Source: Odontocerum albicorne (lineage: Eukaryota; Arthropoda; Insecta; Trichoptera; Odontoceridae). From it: a stretch of 64,000 nt of DNA. Each line of letters starts with the position of its first letter. The first letter of the stretch is position 1. The stretch is from positions 38,903,852-38,967,851 of the forward strand of contig OX463849.1 in the NCBI GenBank assembly GCA_949825065.1, in the 5' to 3' direction. The position numbers were made by a program, and so were the translations under genes. Under the pieces are notes generated by a model. The model was not told the origin of the DNA. It made no database searches and saw only the letters and a list, made by a program, of their open reading frames with translations. This document shows positions 22,187 to 33,500 of the stretch, piece after piece.

Positions 22187-22682
22187 AATTTATAATCAAC
22201 GAATTTCGTAAAGAATAAATGAAAGTAAATTAAATGCGAAAACTGTTAAGACAGAAATACATACGTCCAAGTACGTAGCATTTACATAATTTCTAAGAAC
22301 TGGAAATCACGCTTCAAAACTCTTTGATAAAGTCATATACAAAAATAGGAACTAAAGAAACGATTTAGGTCAGCATTCCTGAGTTATTGTTAGGGCACTC
22401 CTCGCCTAGAGCTTTTCAAGCGAGTGCTCAAAACCAAAGCCTGTTGTATATTTCAGCTTTCAGGCCAGAACAATATCCTTTACAAACGTTTGGTAGTCCT
22501 TTGATTGCAACGTTTGGAACGGCTCAACATATGTTAAACGAAAACATCCGTATATTGTGATTTTCGGCCTTGTCTTATCAACATATTACATTTGATTGTA
22601 ACATTTCCATGCTGCTCTCCTAACGAGAGCATGACTACAACAATCTGCATATCCAGTAGTTGAACGATTTACAATTTCCACC
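22187..22682. other. No recognised gene
   Basis: Sequence between the two LTR copies. Some GC-richer stretches (22390-22520) but no identifiable exon or repeat family. Confidence 0.4.
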
Positions 22683-22913
22683 GACCTACGTGACCTAGTT
22701 GATAACATGCCTGTCTTCTAGCTCGACGTTACAGGTTTAATTCATATTGGTACCAAGATAAAAAAAAAAGGGTTCCAGTCAAGTTTTACGCCTATTTTCC
22801 ATCCCGGAATTTACGGGTTCGATTCCTGTTGGTACCTATGTATTTAAAAAAAACTATATAAGTCTGCTTTTAAGGCCTCTGGTCGGTTATATAATTGCTA
22901 ATGGCAATACTTC
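22683..22913 (+). mobile_element. tRNA-derived SINE with duplicated B-box segment, truncated by the LTR
   Basis: Head cgacctacgtgacctagttg at about 22683-22702 with the A box. A decayed B-box segment (caggtttaattcatattggtacc) lies at 22731-22753. A second, intact B box, gggttcgattcctgttggtacc, is at 22815-22836 after ttttccatcccgg. The copy therefore has two B-box segments, as if one SINE inserted into another or an internal duplication occurred. The tail (tcggttatataattgctaatggcaatac) is cut off at 22913 by the LTR. Confidence 0.65.
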
Positions 22914-23368
22914 TGTAGGATACCTACCTAAATAAATATTTAATTGTCAAAATAAATAAGTGAATTGTTAAACATAATTAAATTAAATTAATTATTGTTA
23001 AAATAGTAAACATACAGGGTCAATGACCGATGAAGTATTTACAGATTGTCACACGCTAGGAACAACAACAATGTTTACTATTTTATAGTATTTGCGACCT
23101 GTCTAGCCATCTACGAATACAAATAAATGTCTACCCGCCAATGCACGCGCTAGAGTAAGACAGAATATGTATCGCGAACTGGTTCACTCATTTGTATAAA
23201 TTACCCGCATGCCGAGAAATAAAGATTATTATTGTTCATTCAACTGTCAAGACTTGTTATTGATTGCCCGCTGTCCACTTTCGCTTTCATCCGCATTCTT
23301 GAGTATTTATATTTAAATAAATACAAATCAAAATCATCACGACGTATAAAGATAAGCAACTCGCTACA
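22914..23368 (+). mobile_element. 5' LTR of an LTR retrotransposon
   Basis: 455 bp, from TGTAGGATACC to TCGCTACA, with the short inverted termini TGTAG/CTACA expected of an LTR. It differs from the solo LTR at 21728-22182 at only a handful of positions. It is followed directly by a primer-binding-site-like leader, so this copy kept the start of its internal region. Confidence 0.87.
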
Positions 23369-23556
23369 TTGATGACCCCGAACGAAAAGGAACGCAGAAT
23401 CCGACTAAAACGGATATAGCGATGTCAACATCAACATCATCAGCACGTCCTAATAGGACACACGCTACATTGGTAACGAACATCGCTACACTTCCGCCAG
23501 ATTATACTGTATGCAACGAAAGTATAACACATTTATGCGATACAAAAAAAAAATAA
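23369..23556 (+). pseudogene. Retroelement leader and start of gag
   Basis: Immediately after the LTR comes ttgatgaccccgaacg, resembling a primer-binding site complementary to a tRNA 3' end but with TGA in place of the expected TGG. An ATG at 23422 opens a 44-codon frame beginning MSTSTSSARPNRTHATLV and ending at a stop at 23554-23556. This is the expected position and low-complexity start of gag. The rest of the polyprotein is missing. No pol domains appear before the mariner. Assignment to Gypsy or BEL/Pao cannot be made. Confidence 0.6.
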
Positions 23557-23911
23557 AGAGAATAAAACATATGGTACTAATTATTATTTGCCAATTTGCA
23601 CGATTGAACTGGCAAATAAAATTGCAAACCATTCGAATAGTCAAAATGTCGATTTCTATAATTGAAAATCTTCCGACACACGACTGTGTGCAGATTGCGC
23701 TGTGCGCTGCACACAAGGCTGTTAATGCATTATGCACTGAACGATTCAGTAAGCACCGGAAATTATCAGCGCGTATTACTGTTTCATATATTCGTAACAA
23801 ATATTGCCGAGGTGAACTCGATGGCAGTGGTTTCACTGAAAACATTCATAAAATATCATTGCTTTTGTTAATTTTGAAATTTTTAAAATGTCTTTCGTAC
23901 TGGGAATCAAA
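23557..23911 (+). other. Unassigned sequence between retroelement leader and mariner
   Basis: The plus strand has a long open frame (from 23511) of 141 codons that runs into the left end of the mariner, so its last part is transposon DNA. The central part, around LPTHDCVQIALCAAH, lies in a GC-richer stretch with no recognised domain. It may be rearranged internal sequence of the LTR element. Confidence 0.25.
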
Positions 23912-23913
23912 TA

Positions 23914-25207
23914 CTTGGTTAGTCAAAAAGTTTTGAAAGCGGAAATGAAAATACATTTTTTTTGGGGGGAAATCACTTTTATTGATCAGTATAGTCTCCC
24001 ATAAGATCAATACACTTGGTCCAACGATCTTCCAACTTTGTTGTCCCATCACGGAAGTGACTTTCTGGAAGGCCTGCAAAATACTCCTCTACGACGGCTA
24101 TAACCTCTTCGTTTGATGAAAAATGCTTTCCACGAAGGAATTTTTTGAGGTGTGAGAACAGCCAGAAGTCAGAGGGAGCTAAATCTGGCGAATAGGGTGG
24201 ATGCTGCAACAATTCGTACCCCAATTCACTGATTTTCGCGATGGTTTTTTGAGCTGTGTGAGCAGGTGCATTGTCTTGATGAAAAATGATTTTTTTCTTC
24301 TGCAAACCGGGTCTTTTTTCACAATTTTTTTCATCCAACTGGTCCAAAAGGTCACAATAATAATCAGAGTTGATTGTCTTACCAGTTTGGAGATAATCTA
24401 TCAATAAAATTCCTTTTGCATCCCAAAAAACTGACGCTAAAACCTTCTTGGCCGATTTCTGGACACGAACTCGCTTCGGAGACAAAGTGCCTGGTTCACA
24501 CCACTCCTTAGCCTCTTGTTTTGATTCAGGATCATGGTGGTAGACCCAAGTCTCATCCATAGTGATGAATCGACGCAGAAAATCATTTTTATCCTTTCGA
24601 AATTGCTCCAAATGTTGCTCAGAAAGTCGCATTCGAACGTGTTTTTGTTGCATTGTTAGCAAATGCGGCACCCATTGTGCACACAGTTTTTTGAAACCCA
24701 AAACTTCAGCCAAAATATGCCATATTGTTCCATGTGAGATGCCTATGGTGTCAGCTATCACATCCACAGTCGATCGATGATCTTCCAAAACCATATCCTG
24801 TATTTTCGCTATGATTTCTGGTGTTGATGCACTTTTTGGACGTCCTGAGCGTGGATCGTCTTCAACGCTTGTACGGTCACGCTTAAACTCCAAAACCCAT
24901 CGGTGAACGGTTGGAAATGAAGGAGAAGACTCCTTTAATACTTTCACCATCTTTGCATGGATCTCAGTAGCCGATAAACCTTCCAAAACAAAGAATTTAA
25001 TCACTGCACGATATTCGGATTTTTCCATTGTTAAAAAATACACTGACACGTCAACTTCAAATGGCTTGTAAACAAAGAATGAATTGACAGATCGAAATGA
25101 AATTTTGAGTACGTTCTTATGAAAGATGAAATATTAAAATGGCGTAGAAATTTTGGTTTTTCTACTGCTCCATATATGTCGCTTTCAAAACTTTTTGACT
25201 AACCTAG
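23914..25207 (-). mobile_element. mariner transposon, apparently complete
   Basis: Terminal inverted repeats of about 28 bp: the left starts CTTGGTTAGTCAAAAAG and the right, read inward, CTAGGTTAGTCAAAAAG, with one mismatch at the third base. TA dinucleotides flank both ends (23912-23913 and 25208-25209), as expected for target duplication. Length is 1294 bp, typical of mariner. The single gene is on the minus strand. The insertion lies downstream of the LTR leader. Confidence 0.95.
23979..25028 (-). CDS. mariner transposase, 349 aa, DD34D
   Basis: The enzyme excises the transposon and reinserts it at TA sites, acting in the nucleus as a dimer bound to the inverted repeats. The start chosen is the ATG at 25028 (MEKSEYRAV), which gives the usual family length; an upstream in-frame reading lacks support. 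Residues 1-110 form the two helix-turn-helix DNA-binding modules, with SGRPKSAS at ~61-68 as the linker. WVPHLL (120-125) is the WVPHEL-type signature with one change. The catalytic triad is D158 in TMDETW, D252 in HQDNAPAH and D287 in YSPDLAPSDFW, with 34 residues between the last two. No stop, frameshift or missing key residue is visible, so it could encode active enzyme. Subfamily is not assigned; it resembles irritans-type relatives only in general layout. Confidence 0.96.
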   Translation of the reverse strand: MEKSEYRAVIKFFVLEGLSATEIHAKMVKVLKESSPSFPTVHRWVLEFKRDRTSVEDDPRSGRPKSASTPEIIAKIQDMVLEDHRSTVDVIADTIGISHGTIWHILAEVLGFKKLCAQWVPHLLTMQQKHVRMRLSEQHLEQFRKDKNDFLRRFITMDETWVYHHDPESKQEAKEWCEPGTLSPKRVRVQKSAKKVLASVFWDAKGILLIDYLQTGKTINSDYYCDLLDQLDEKNCEKRPGLQKKKIIFHQDNAPAHTAQKTIAKISELGYELLQHPPYSPDLAPSDFWLFSHLKKFLRGKHFSSNEEVIAVVEEYFAGLPESHFRDGTTKLEDRWTKCIDLMGDYTDQ

Positions 25208-25209
25208 TA

Positions 25210-26569
25210 TATAAAAATGGATAGATAACTGTTATAGATAAGTGTCGCCATATCATGTGAAAACACTGCGAAGGAAAATTTATTTATGAATGAATCGAAT
25301 GTATGTAAGTACATTATTATTTATTTGTTCAGGGTTAAAATTTTACTAGAACAAAAATAAAATAACTTTTAGTTTAACTTAAAAACTGAGGTTTTTATAA
25401 CATGGAAAGATATTTCCTAGATCCAGAATCTAACAGTTGTTGAATTGAATGATTCACAGTGATTGCAGAAGCAGAGAGAAATACATGCGGCGACGGATGC
25501 CAACAAATCTGGTCAAAAAAATTATGATAAAAAACACGTAAGCAAACAAACCAACAACTTCCTTTTAATAATATAATCAAAGACATAATGTTAAGTGTTT
25601 GAAAACCAACCGAAAAAAACGAATTCCTGTTTAACATATTTTACGATATATAAAGAAGGCAACACTAGCAAAATGTAATTTATCATTTTAAAACAAAGTT
25701 GCACCAGATCGTTGCACCAGATCGTTGCACCATTTCAAATAGAGACGTATAATTTCCAGTCGTAATGAATGTAGTTTTCGAACAATGGGTATATAAAGAA
25801 TTATTACAATGTTGACGTGTTTTATTTAATAATTCAAATGGATATAAAATGTTAATTCATCACCCACACCTGTCCGAACCATTCGTCCCGTCCCGCCCAC
25901 GTCCAATTACATTTGTAGTTTTGTCAGCGTGTGACGAGATTTTTACAGTAAACATGGCGAATCATGCGAAAAATCACAACTCATATTGAACATTTGGTAA
26001 TGTCCGAAAACTCATCCTTCGCTTTCGAATGTCCAATTATTCGAATATAAATTTTTATACAATACAATATAATTTTATCATTGAAATATAAATGACGTTC
26101 CTTTTTACAAAGAAAAACCAAATTGCATATCGAGACAATTTATTTCGTCATCGTCAAACAAACGTCGTATCTATATTTATTGATGGTTACAACAAACGAG
26201 CAGATCAAGTTTTGCGACTTTTGAATGTTTTTTTTTTTTAGCAAAACAGAAAGAGAGACAGTCAACATTTTTATTTATAGTTGTATTTCCATATTACAAT
26301 ATGTCGATCTGGGATTTCACACATTCTTGTCTTGGCCCCAGTAAACTTTTTGACTCTTCATGAATAACATGACTTGGTAGGAAAACACAAAATACTTCAG
26401 AAGAAAACAGTTTACTAGGAGAAAAAATGTACCATATACCTATCAAATAATATTATTTCTTCCTAAAATAAAAACCTTATAGAAAGAAAAAAGAATAATA
26501 AAATTTTAAAGTAACTTTCGTTCGAGTATTTATTTATTTATTTCATGGTTTAATATTTTTTATTTGTTT
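25210..26569. other. AT-rich sequence, small triplicate
   Basis: gttgcaccagatc is repeated in tandem at about 25697-25727, the third copy being partial. A minus-strand frame of 80 codons at 25395-25637 has no recognised motif. Nothing else was identified. Confidence 0.4.
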
Positions 26570-26890
26570 TTAACTGAAATTTTCGGCTAAGAGCATACAA
26601 ATTTTAATGAAAAACTCTTCTACGAGTACTAGACGAAAACTCGTCGAAATTTCAGTTTGCTGTTCGAGAGCTATTCCCTGAAATATACTTTCAATCATTA
26701 CTCTGTCGCTTTCACAGGATATTGAGGGATGGATGTTGTATTGTAAATAATGAATTTGTCTTTTGGTGGTACGTGACCTCCGGCCCTGCGCACGCGCTGC
26801 CTTATAAGGAACAACAAGACATGATGTCACCACGGGCCATATATAGACATGATCTTACCAACAACTGCTCTACCAGGACCGCCCTAGCAC
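26570..26890 (-). repeat. Possible tRNA-headed SINE, second family
   Basis: On the minus strand, starting near 26890, gggcggtcctggtagagcag then ttgttggtaagatc resembles a tRNA A-box region and matches the style of the head at 8257-8220. A B box is not clear. The block to 26740 is GC-rich (gcagcgcgtgcgcagggccg). Low certainty. Confidence 0.3.
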
Positions 26891-27343
26891 ACTAAGCGCC
26901 ATTTCATGTTATATTTTTACTACACCAATACTGGTTCTCTGTCAATTCATTTAAATTTCCTCTCTGTCTAGGTATCTGTCTTTCTATAGGTGCCACCGCT
27001 ATTATCACACTCTGGCATGACTTAAGCAGAGGAGAAGCTCTTCCCGGAGACACTTATTTAATCATAGTAGGATTAAATCAAATTTTCTTGTGAGTATACG
27101 ATAGCACTGTAAGGGAATGTAAATGTTCCTGGATACAATATGGATAGGGGAAGGACCAAAACAAAACACCGGGTTATATCGGAATATACAAGAGATATAT
27201 GAAAAAATCCTGTAATAAAGGATAGTACACTAATAGCCCACGTAAAAAAACCGCTGCAATGCTTTTTTATTAGTTTAATCGGTTTCAGGTTTGAGTTTCT
27301 AAATTGAAGTATTATTGTTTAAAGGAGGAAAATTATAAAACTA
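26891..27343. other. No recognised gene
   Basis: AT-rich sequence preceding a MITE; no exon signal found. Confidence 0.4.
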
Positions 27344-27557
27344 TAGTTCGGAAATTCTAGGATGAGTCCTGTGACAGCTCACCAATACAACTTTATGTTA
27401 TGTATTTACCTAAATAACTTGATATTTATTAGAATTGATGCTTATATTAAAGTTTATAAAATAATTAAAGTTACTGAACATACTGAACATAGTTACAAGG
27501 TTGTATTGGGGCAAATTTTTGAGCTGTCCCAGGACTCATCCTAGAATTTCCGAACTA
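27344..27557. mobile_element. MITE with ~40-bp terminal inverted repeats and TA duplication
   Basis: The left end TAGTTCGGAAATTCTAGGAT is repeated in inverse orientation at the right end. Pairing continues through gagtcctg and acagctca, with one mismatch. Caatacaac also pairs further in after a small bulge. TA lies outside both ends (27342-27343, 27558-27559). At 214 bp with no coding capacity it is a miniature inverted-repeat element of Tc1/mariner style. Its ends do not match the mariner at 23914, so that transposase is not its obvious driver. Confidence 0.87.
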
Positions 27558-27559
27558 TA

Positions 27560-28818
27560 ATGACGAACTTTTTATTCCTGAAAGAAAAAAAAATATTTAC
27601 AGAAAATAAAGCCAAAAAGAAAAATAGATCGAAACAGTCAAATGTAAATAAATAAATTGGCGATGCACAATTTAAAATCATTGCCGTACACACACGAAAA
27701 CTTAAAATCATTGCCGTACACACGCGAAAATTGTCAAGCAAAACAAGATACGGATTTTGAGTCAGTTCCTACCAAAAAAATATTCCGTGCATAGACAAAC
27801 TATAGACAGCCCTGGCCATGTCAATAATAAAAACACACACCTGAAGCCCGCAGAACGGCCTACGCGAAGGACGACACCAAAGAGAAACCTGTTTGTTCAA
27901 CATAAGAGCTCGCAGTTCAGCAACAACCGACCAGAAGTGAGCTAGACGCGTGGGACACACAACCTTCGGGTACGAACACTTTGTTTAAGGATTTCCTGCT
28001 TTAATCCACTGTGGGTTGGTTTTGGAGGCTGCTCGCTGCTAGAAAAAGATCCTCTAATTATAATTCGGCTGTATGCAATATTTTACTTTTACAACATTGA
28101 CGACGATTCATAATATTTCGAATGATTTCCTCGCGTTTGCTTTGCTTAAGATAGATTCGTCTTGGCATTCAACCGTTCGGTAACAGTCTGTGAAGAGAAA
28201 ATGAAACGCATAATTTTCCCAAGAACACTTTTATCTACATCGGCGCCTCTCACCGAGTACTAAACAATATACTCGTACTCCCGTCTTTTCACATCATTTT
28301 AAATTAGCATTTAAATAAATTGAAAGTGCACAGAGTACCCTAATACGTCATTAATCTTACAAAAACGATGTGCCGCTTGATGGAATACATAAATTATTTC
28401 TTATCTAATATCATCCACTTTCTTATATAAAAAAATATATTTTGGAAAATATATCGTATGTAGGTAGATTCATAAAAAAATAAAAGAAAAACGTCAATCT
28501 TAAGTTATTTACATTTTCTTTGCTGATAACAAACTCATATGTTGAGAACAAATAAAGGACGGAAAATAATTAATGACAACACAAAATATCTAGAAAAAAT
28601 GTCAATTATTCCGTTCGAAAAACGAAAATCAAAATAATTTCAAATAGGTAACAAAAGATAATCTAGTATCAATAATTTGGTGCCCATTCACAATAAAATA
28701 GTGTAAATAATTGAAAATAACACAAAATATGTAATGTAAATATTTTAATAAGACAAAAATGTCCACCCGACTAGTTCACAATGTTCAATATTTTTATTTT
28801 TTATATATTTTACACATG
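27560..28818. other. No gene; short duplication and a GC-richer patch
   Basis: A 30-bp duplication based on aaaatcattgccgtacacac lies at about 27672-27731. At 27800-27960 a GC-richer stretch is open for 62 codons on plus without a known motif. The rest is AT-rich. Confidence 0.4.
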
Positions 28819-29095
28819 ACAAAAAATACATAATTTAATATTTATAGTTAAAGCATTAACATTGTGGAGGTTTAAAGACATTGTAATTTGTTTTATCCAA
28901 CACTATTCCACTTTTTTTGTAACGGTATAACCCTACCGGTTTCACCTCATCATCGGAGGAGCACAAACAAGACTCACGTCTTGTTTGTGCTCCCCTGATG
29001 ATGATGTGAAAGCCTTGAAACCGGTAGGGTTATACCGTTACAAAAAAGTGGAATAAACAGTGTTTGATAAAACAAATTACAAAAATACATGATTT
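28819..29095 (+). mobile_element. Foldback element, copy 2, with imperfect ~17-bp target duplication
   Basis: Same layout as the copy at 3542-3816. A left lead (tatagttaaagcattaac) is followed by a long palindrome whose right arm reads gaaaccggtagggttatacc then gtggaataaacagtgtttga. The centre here is a near-perfect 16-bp stem (ggagcacaaacaagac) around tcac. The flanks are acaaaaaatacataattt (28819-28836) and acaaaaatacatgattt (29079-29095), a diverged target duplication. The left arm has lost about 7 bp (aaggctt) relative to the right. Confidence 0.75.
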
Positions 29096-29539
29096 GCGAA
29101 AAAACAGGTAATTTAATTTGGACACAATTTTAATCGATCTGGGTGTGTTGCCTTTCACTTGTCATGCCCCCAGTAAACAGACTCACTGAGAACATACAGC
29201 ATGAAAAAATGAATCGATACTTCTTTCCGATTTTTATTATATAAAACCCCGTTGCACATTATCCTCAACCTGACAAACAATGAAACATACATCACGCAAA
29301 TCAAACCCCTCACACTTCATCACTATAGAAGGACCAAGACGTTAATTCCACAATATACCGCACATAATCATAAAAAATAACAAAAAATACCACACTCAAG
29401 AGGTCATACAAACCTTTGCTACAAGGCATTTCTCTTGCAAGCCCAAGCTAATATAATAAACTTGCAAACGAAATATAAATTGAATAAGTATTAATCTGCC
29501 CAGTTAAATCTCCTCATTGAATGTAAAAAAACTATTCTC
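29096..29539. other. No recognised gene
   Basis: Intervening AT-rich sequence without identifiable features. Confidence 0.4.
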
Positions 29540-29965
29540 CATAGTACTGTATTGAGTAGAAACTTGGACGATTTGAAAGAAGGAAATACCATGATAGATG
29601 TCTTCGAGATGTAGTGTTGAAGGCGGATGCTTCGTATCCCATGGACCGTAAAGCGCGCACCAACGTATCAATTACCTAAGAATTTGAGATTCCTGACTTT
29701 CGACAACATGCAGAAAAATAATCCTAACGTATTTTGGGCATGTCGCCAGAAAGGATAATGGAAGTCTGGAAAAGCTGGTGATTATGGGTACAGTTGAGGA
29801 ATGGCGAACAGGAGGCAAGACGAAGTAGTTGCAAGATCCTCTTCAAGCGCTGCATTTAAGATGGCTCAGGACTAGATGGGGTGGATACAGATGGTGTAAC
29901 AAGTTTGATACATAGCAGAGAAACACAACGCTTAGCATTGAGCACGAGTTGAAGGTGATCAATTA
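29540..29965 (+). pseudogene. LINE reverse-transcriptase C-terminal fragment, second family
   Basis: Across frameshifts the plus strand reads ETWT-like at the start, then WCWRRMLRIPWTVKRTN, then RILGMSPERIMEVWKS (family type RILxFFGHIARRxxxxLEKL), then a GTVEEWRTGGKT-like segment (GKVEGKRxRGR), and DGSGLDGVDTDGVTSL near the end. The sequence of motifs is that of another common insect non-LTR element, distinct from the GRPRKVWLDQ family. Stops and frameshifts show it is dead. Confidence 0.7.
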
Positions 29966-30463
29966 ATCACACACAAAATTCAGAGAATGACATCAATAGA
30001 CCGATCGCTAGTCATCAAAATTAATTTATATAATTACACTAGATGTAAATATTCATCTAATGTTTTAATAGGTCAATAACTAAAAAAAATATGAAATATA
30101 TATGTGGTGGAAATTAAAGTGTGAAAAAAAGACTGAAGTTTAACTAGAAAAGTTTCCACGATAAGATTTGATTATTTAAAAAAAATACACTTTAAAAAAT
30201 AAATATTTGTTATGTGGAAAATCCGATTTCACTTCGCAATGTAAATGCCACTTAAGTTGACATAAATTTTATTGAATAAAATGTGATACGACAAGAAACT
30301 TGGACTAAAAAATATCCGTGACAACGTTTGTCGGCACCCTAAATTAGGACGTGTCCTAGTTTATGGTAAACGCGTTCTAGAATATGATACATCCAGAGAA
30401 TTATAAAATTAATTTGATTTTTTTTTGTAAATTTGAGCTAGATAAGGTTTGACTTTGGGAATT

Positions 30464-30595
30464 AAAACAAAACGGGGGTGCATACTATTACAAATAACAA
30501 AACGGGGGTGCATACTATTACAAATAACAAAACGGGGGCGCATACTATTACAAATAACAAAACGGGGGTGCATACTATTACAAATAACAAAATAC
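30464..30595 (+). repeat. 30-bp tandem repeat, 4 copies with a G5 run
   Basis: Unit: aacaaaacgggggtgcatac then tattacaaat. The G runs sit at 30474, 30504, 30534 and 30564; the third copy has one change (gcg for gtg). In translation it gives a 10-residue repeat on the minus strand, an artefact. Confidence 0.92.
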
Positions 30596-33500
30596 AAAAC
30601 AAATAAAGCACCTAAAAGTTGATTTAATAAACATGTATTATATATTATACTAAAATTAACACATGACCGAAAAGCAACGATATTAAAATGCATGACATTC
30701 AAAGTTTATGCCGGGAGAATAAATGTATTCTAAGCAACAATAAATGAAATACGACTCGAAACTTAGTTGGGGCTTATTGTGCTCCGAAACAAACTGAAGT
30801 CGGAACAAAGTATGAAACAAGTTTGGCGAACAGCAATCTAGAATTTATGACATTCCGGCAGTTGACAAATAACCCAGGTATTGACCGCCACGAATAAGTA
30901 ATGGCATCAGAGCGTTTCGAGTTTTATTTAAATTGAAGCAACAAAAATATTAAATCTAAGATAATTAAAGAAAACAATACAAGAGATAAGAAAAGAAATA
31001 ATTATTATTTACCAAAATTTACAAGGCGTAGATACGAGTATATCAGAAAATGAAAGTTCTTCGTCAATCGAACAGCGGGCGCAAATTTTGAAAAGTGGGA
31101 TAATGGAAACTTGTATTTTTTTTAAATATACGTTCAAATTTTATAGACTGACGCGAAGAAATCTTCAATTCAAGACAATAGAGGACCCGACTGATCTTAA
31201 ACATCAAATTATCGATCGACCCGCGACAAATGGTTTATTTATTATCTAACTAACAACGAGGTTTCAAATAGCATTACCGTACATACCATATATCCTTGCA
31301 ACGTATAAAAAATACGAATTACTCCAAAGATTAACGCATGCTACTTTTGCCAAATTGTTCAGTCAATTTATTAATGGTCAATATAACAGTTACAAATGAC
31401 GAAACTAAGAGAACAATTATGTAAATGACGTAACCAAATTACCATAAACAAAGAAGGCAAAATACAAATTTTCACAATAGTAAGCAAGATTCTATACAAA
31501 TTCAAGATCAAAATACAAATTTTCACAATAGTAAGAGTTCTAATCATAATAAAATGTGGAAGATACGAGAATGCCAAAGAATGGTAAAAATGAACGTGAC
31601 AAAGACATTACCAGAGAGTTATGAAACAAGATCGGCTTTGCGGTTACGTTATGGAGACATTGCACAAGTAATTTCCTTTCATGGCGCTAGAGCGGCCTGG
31701 GGGTAATCTCTTGCAACTGATATGAGGCAAAAGCCTTCACCTTCTAACTGTGTGGGCGTGCACATAACCCACAAATTATATTAGGTGTGCTACATTTCAA
31801 TAACATTGGCACATCAAAGAATGTATGTAAAAAATATATACAAAATTGTGTATTCTAAATGCTTTCCTAAGTTGGAGAAAATCATCGAATATACTTCACC
31901 AAATATTACGAAGTGGGGTTAGTAAACGATGCTTGAGAAATCAATTTAATATTAAGAACGTTCGGTATTGTGTTCATGCCGTTGTCAAGTTTCGAGAAAA
32001 AAATAAATTATTATCGGATTTATTTGGAATATGTACTTGATTTTTTTTCCTTTTCGCCACGCAAGAGGTCGAAAAATAAGTTCTAAATTCGAGTCGCACG
32101 AAAATACCATATTGATGGAATTACATTAAGCCGAACGCATTTTATAATAATTAATCAGAAAATTGGTGTAACAAACAGCAGATATAACTTTTATTTTCAT
32201 TTAATAAGAAAACTATAATGAAAGACTTAGTTCAGGCAATTAAAATTGTGTATATTAATAGTTTGGGATTTAAGGACGTATACGGATGTGAATGCAGAGT
32301 GTGAATGTTTCATCTGAGTGTTTTAGTATCGAGAATATACACGTATAAAATTTGTGATTCGAGAATGAGACCAGTTTGTAACTAACTGGTCACAGGCTAG
32401 TTAAGCGATATTCTAAATCTTCAAAATGGAAGGGTTTTTGCATTGTTATGTATTTGCACTTTTCGGTTCGCCTTTCTATTAAAACTGTGTAAATTTCAAA
32501 TGAGAAAAATATTTTAGACAGTATTCATTCTTGGTAATGCATGATCTAAAAAAAACATTGATAATACGAATGTGCTCCATCATTCATCAACTAAATTGGA
32601 AGCAAAATACACCATGGTGTATAATTTAATACATTTTAGACGGTTTTCAATCTTCCTATTTATAAAAATGTTCCGCCAAGTGTACACACAAACACGTTTG
32701 AATGAAATATCCTGAGAAATATACACCATATTGGAACGTTAATGGAAAAATGTAAAAATACGTATTGTTTTCTTACATTTCCAGAATATGGATACAATAT
32801 AAACAATACAACTACAACCAATATATAGTAATGGCACCACGAGTCTAAGATTTAAAATGTTTGAACAAAACAAATTTGTTTTTACATTAATTTAAGTTTG
32901 ACTTATATTTTAGTTGAATTTATGTATTATACATATAGTATGTTTGAAGCCCAATTTTCTTTATTTCATATAATACGTGAAAATATTCAATATTTATTTT
33001 ATTAATTGATTTTGTATTTGTATTGTAGAACTTCATTTTATAACAGAATGATTTGACACTAAAATGTGAAAAACTTCTACACAATAACTTCAAGTGACAG
33101 ATCTGTTTCGCTTTACAAACATTTTGACAGTGAAATAGATAACATATGTCACTTGAATAAGATATTGTGCATATTTTTCTCACATTTAAGTTTCAAATCA
33201 TTCTGTTATATTTATAAGTGTGAAAATTAAAATGTAATGGGTATTTATGGCTGTATAATGTCAAAGAATAATATTGATAGGTGAACGAAAAAAAAACAAA
33301 ACATTATTTAGATTTTTTATCGAAATTTAATTATTGTGGATTTTCCGATATAAAATATCACACATTTGAGGAAAAATCATCATGTATGTGGGAAGGGAAC
33401 ACAAAAATGTCGCATGACAAGTAATAAAATAAAACAATAAATTAATTCATCTAAAAGGAAATTATAGAGAAACTTTTCACACAGATTGCTGAGGACTGAA

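Noticed and set aside
21728..23368. Complete LTR retrotransposon between the two LTRs
   Set aside because: The 0.7 kb between them holds unrelated sequence and a SINE, no gag or pol, and the leader follows the right-hand LTR. They are a solo LTR and a separate 5' LTR.
23511..23936. 141-codon plus frame after the LTR leader
   Set aside because: Its C-terminal part is the left end of the mariner, so it cannot be an original gene. The gag-like frame starting at 23422 ends in a stop at 23554.
25028..25049. Longer transposase start seven residues upstream
   Set aside because: The extra residues (MSVYFLT) are not part of mariner transposases, and the ATG at 25028 gives the normal family N-terminus.
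30464..30595. Regularly spaced repeats considered as a CRISPR-like array
   Set aside because: There are no unique spacers between units; repeats are directly adjacent, and the context is eukaryotic. Same for the 59-bp and 69-bp arrays.
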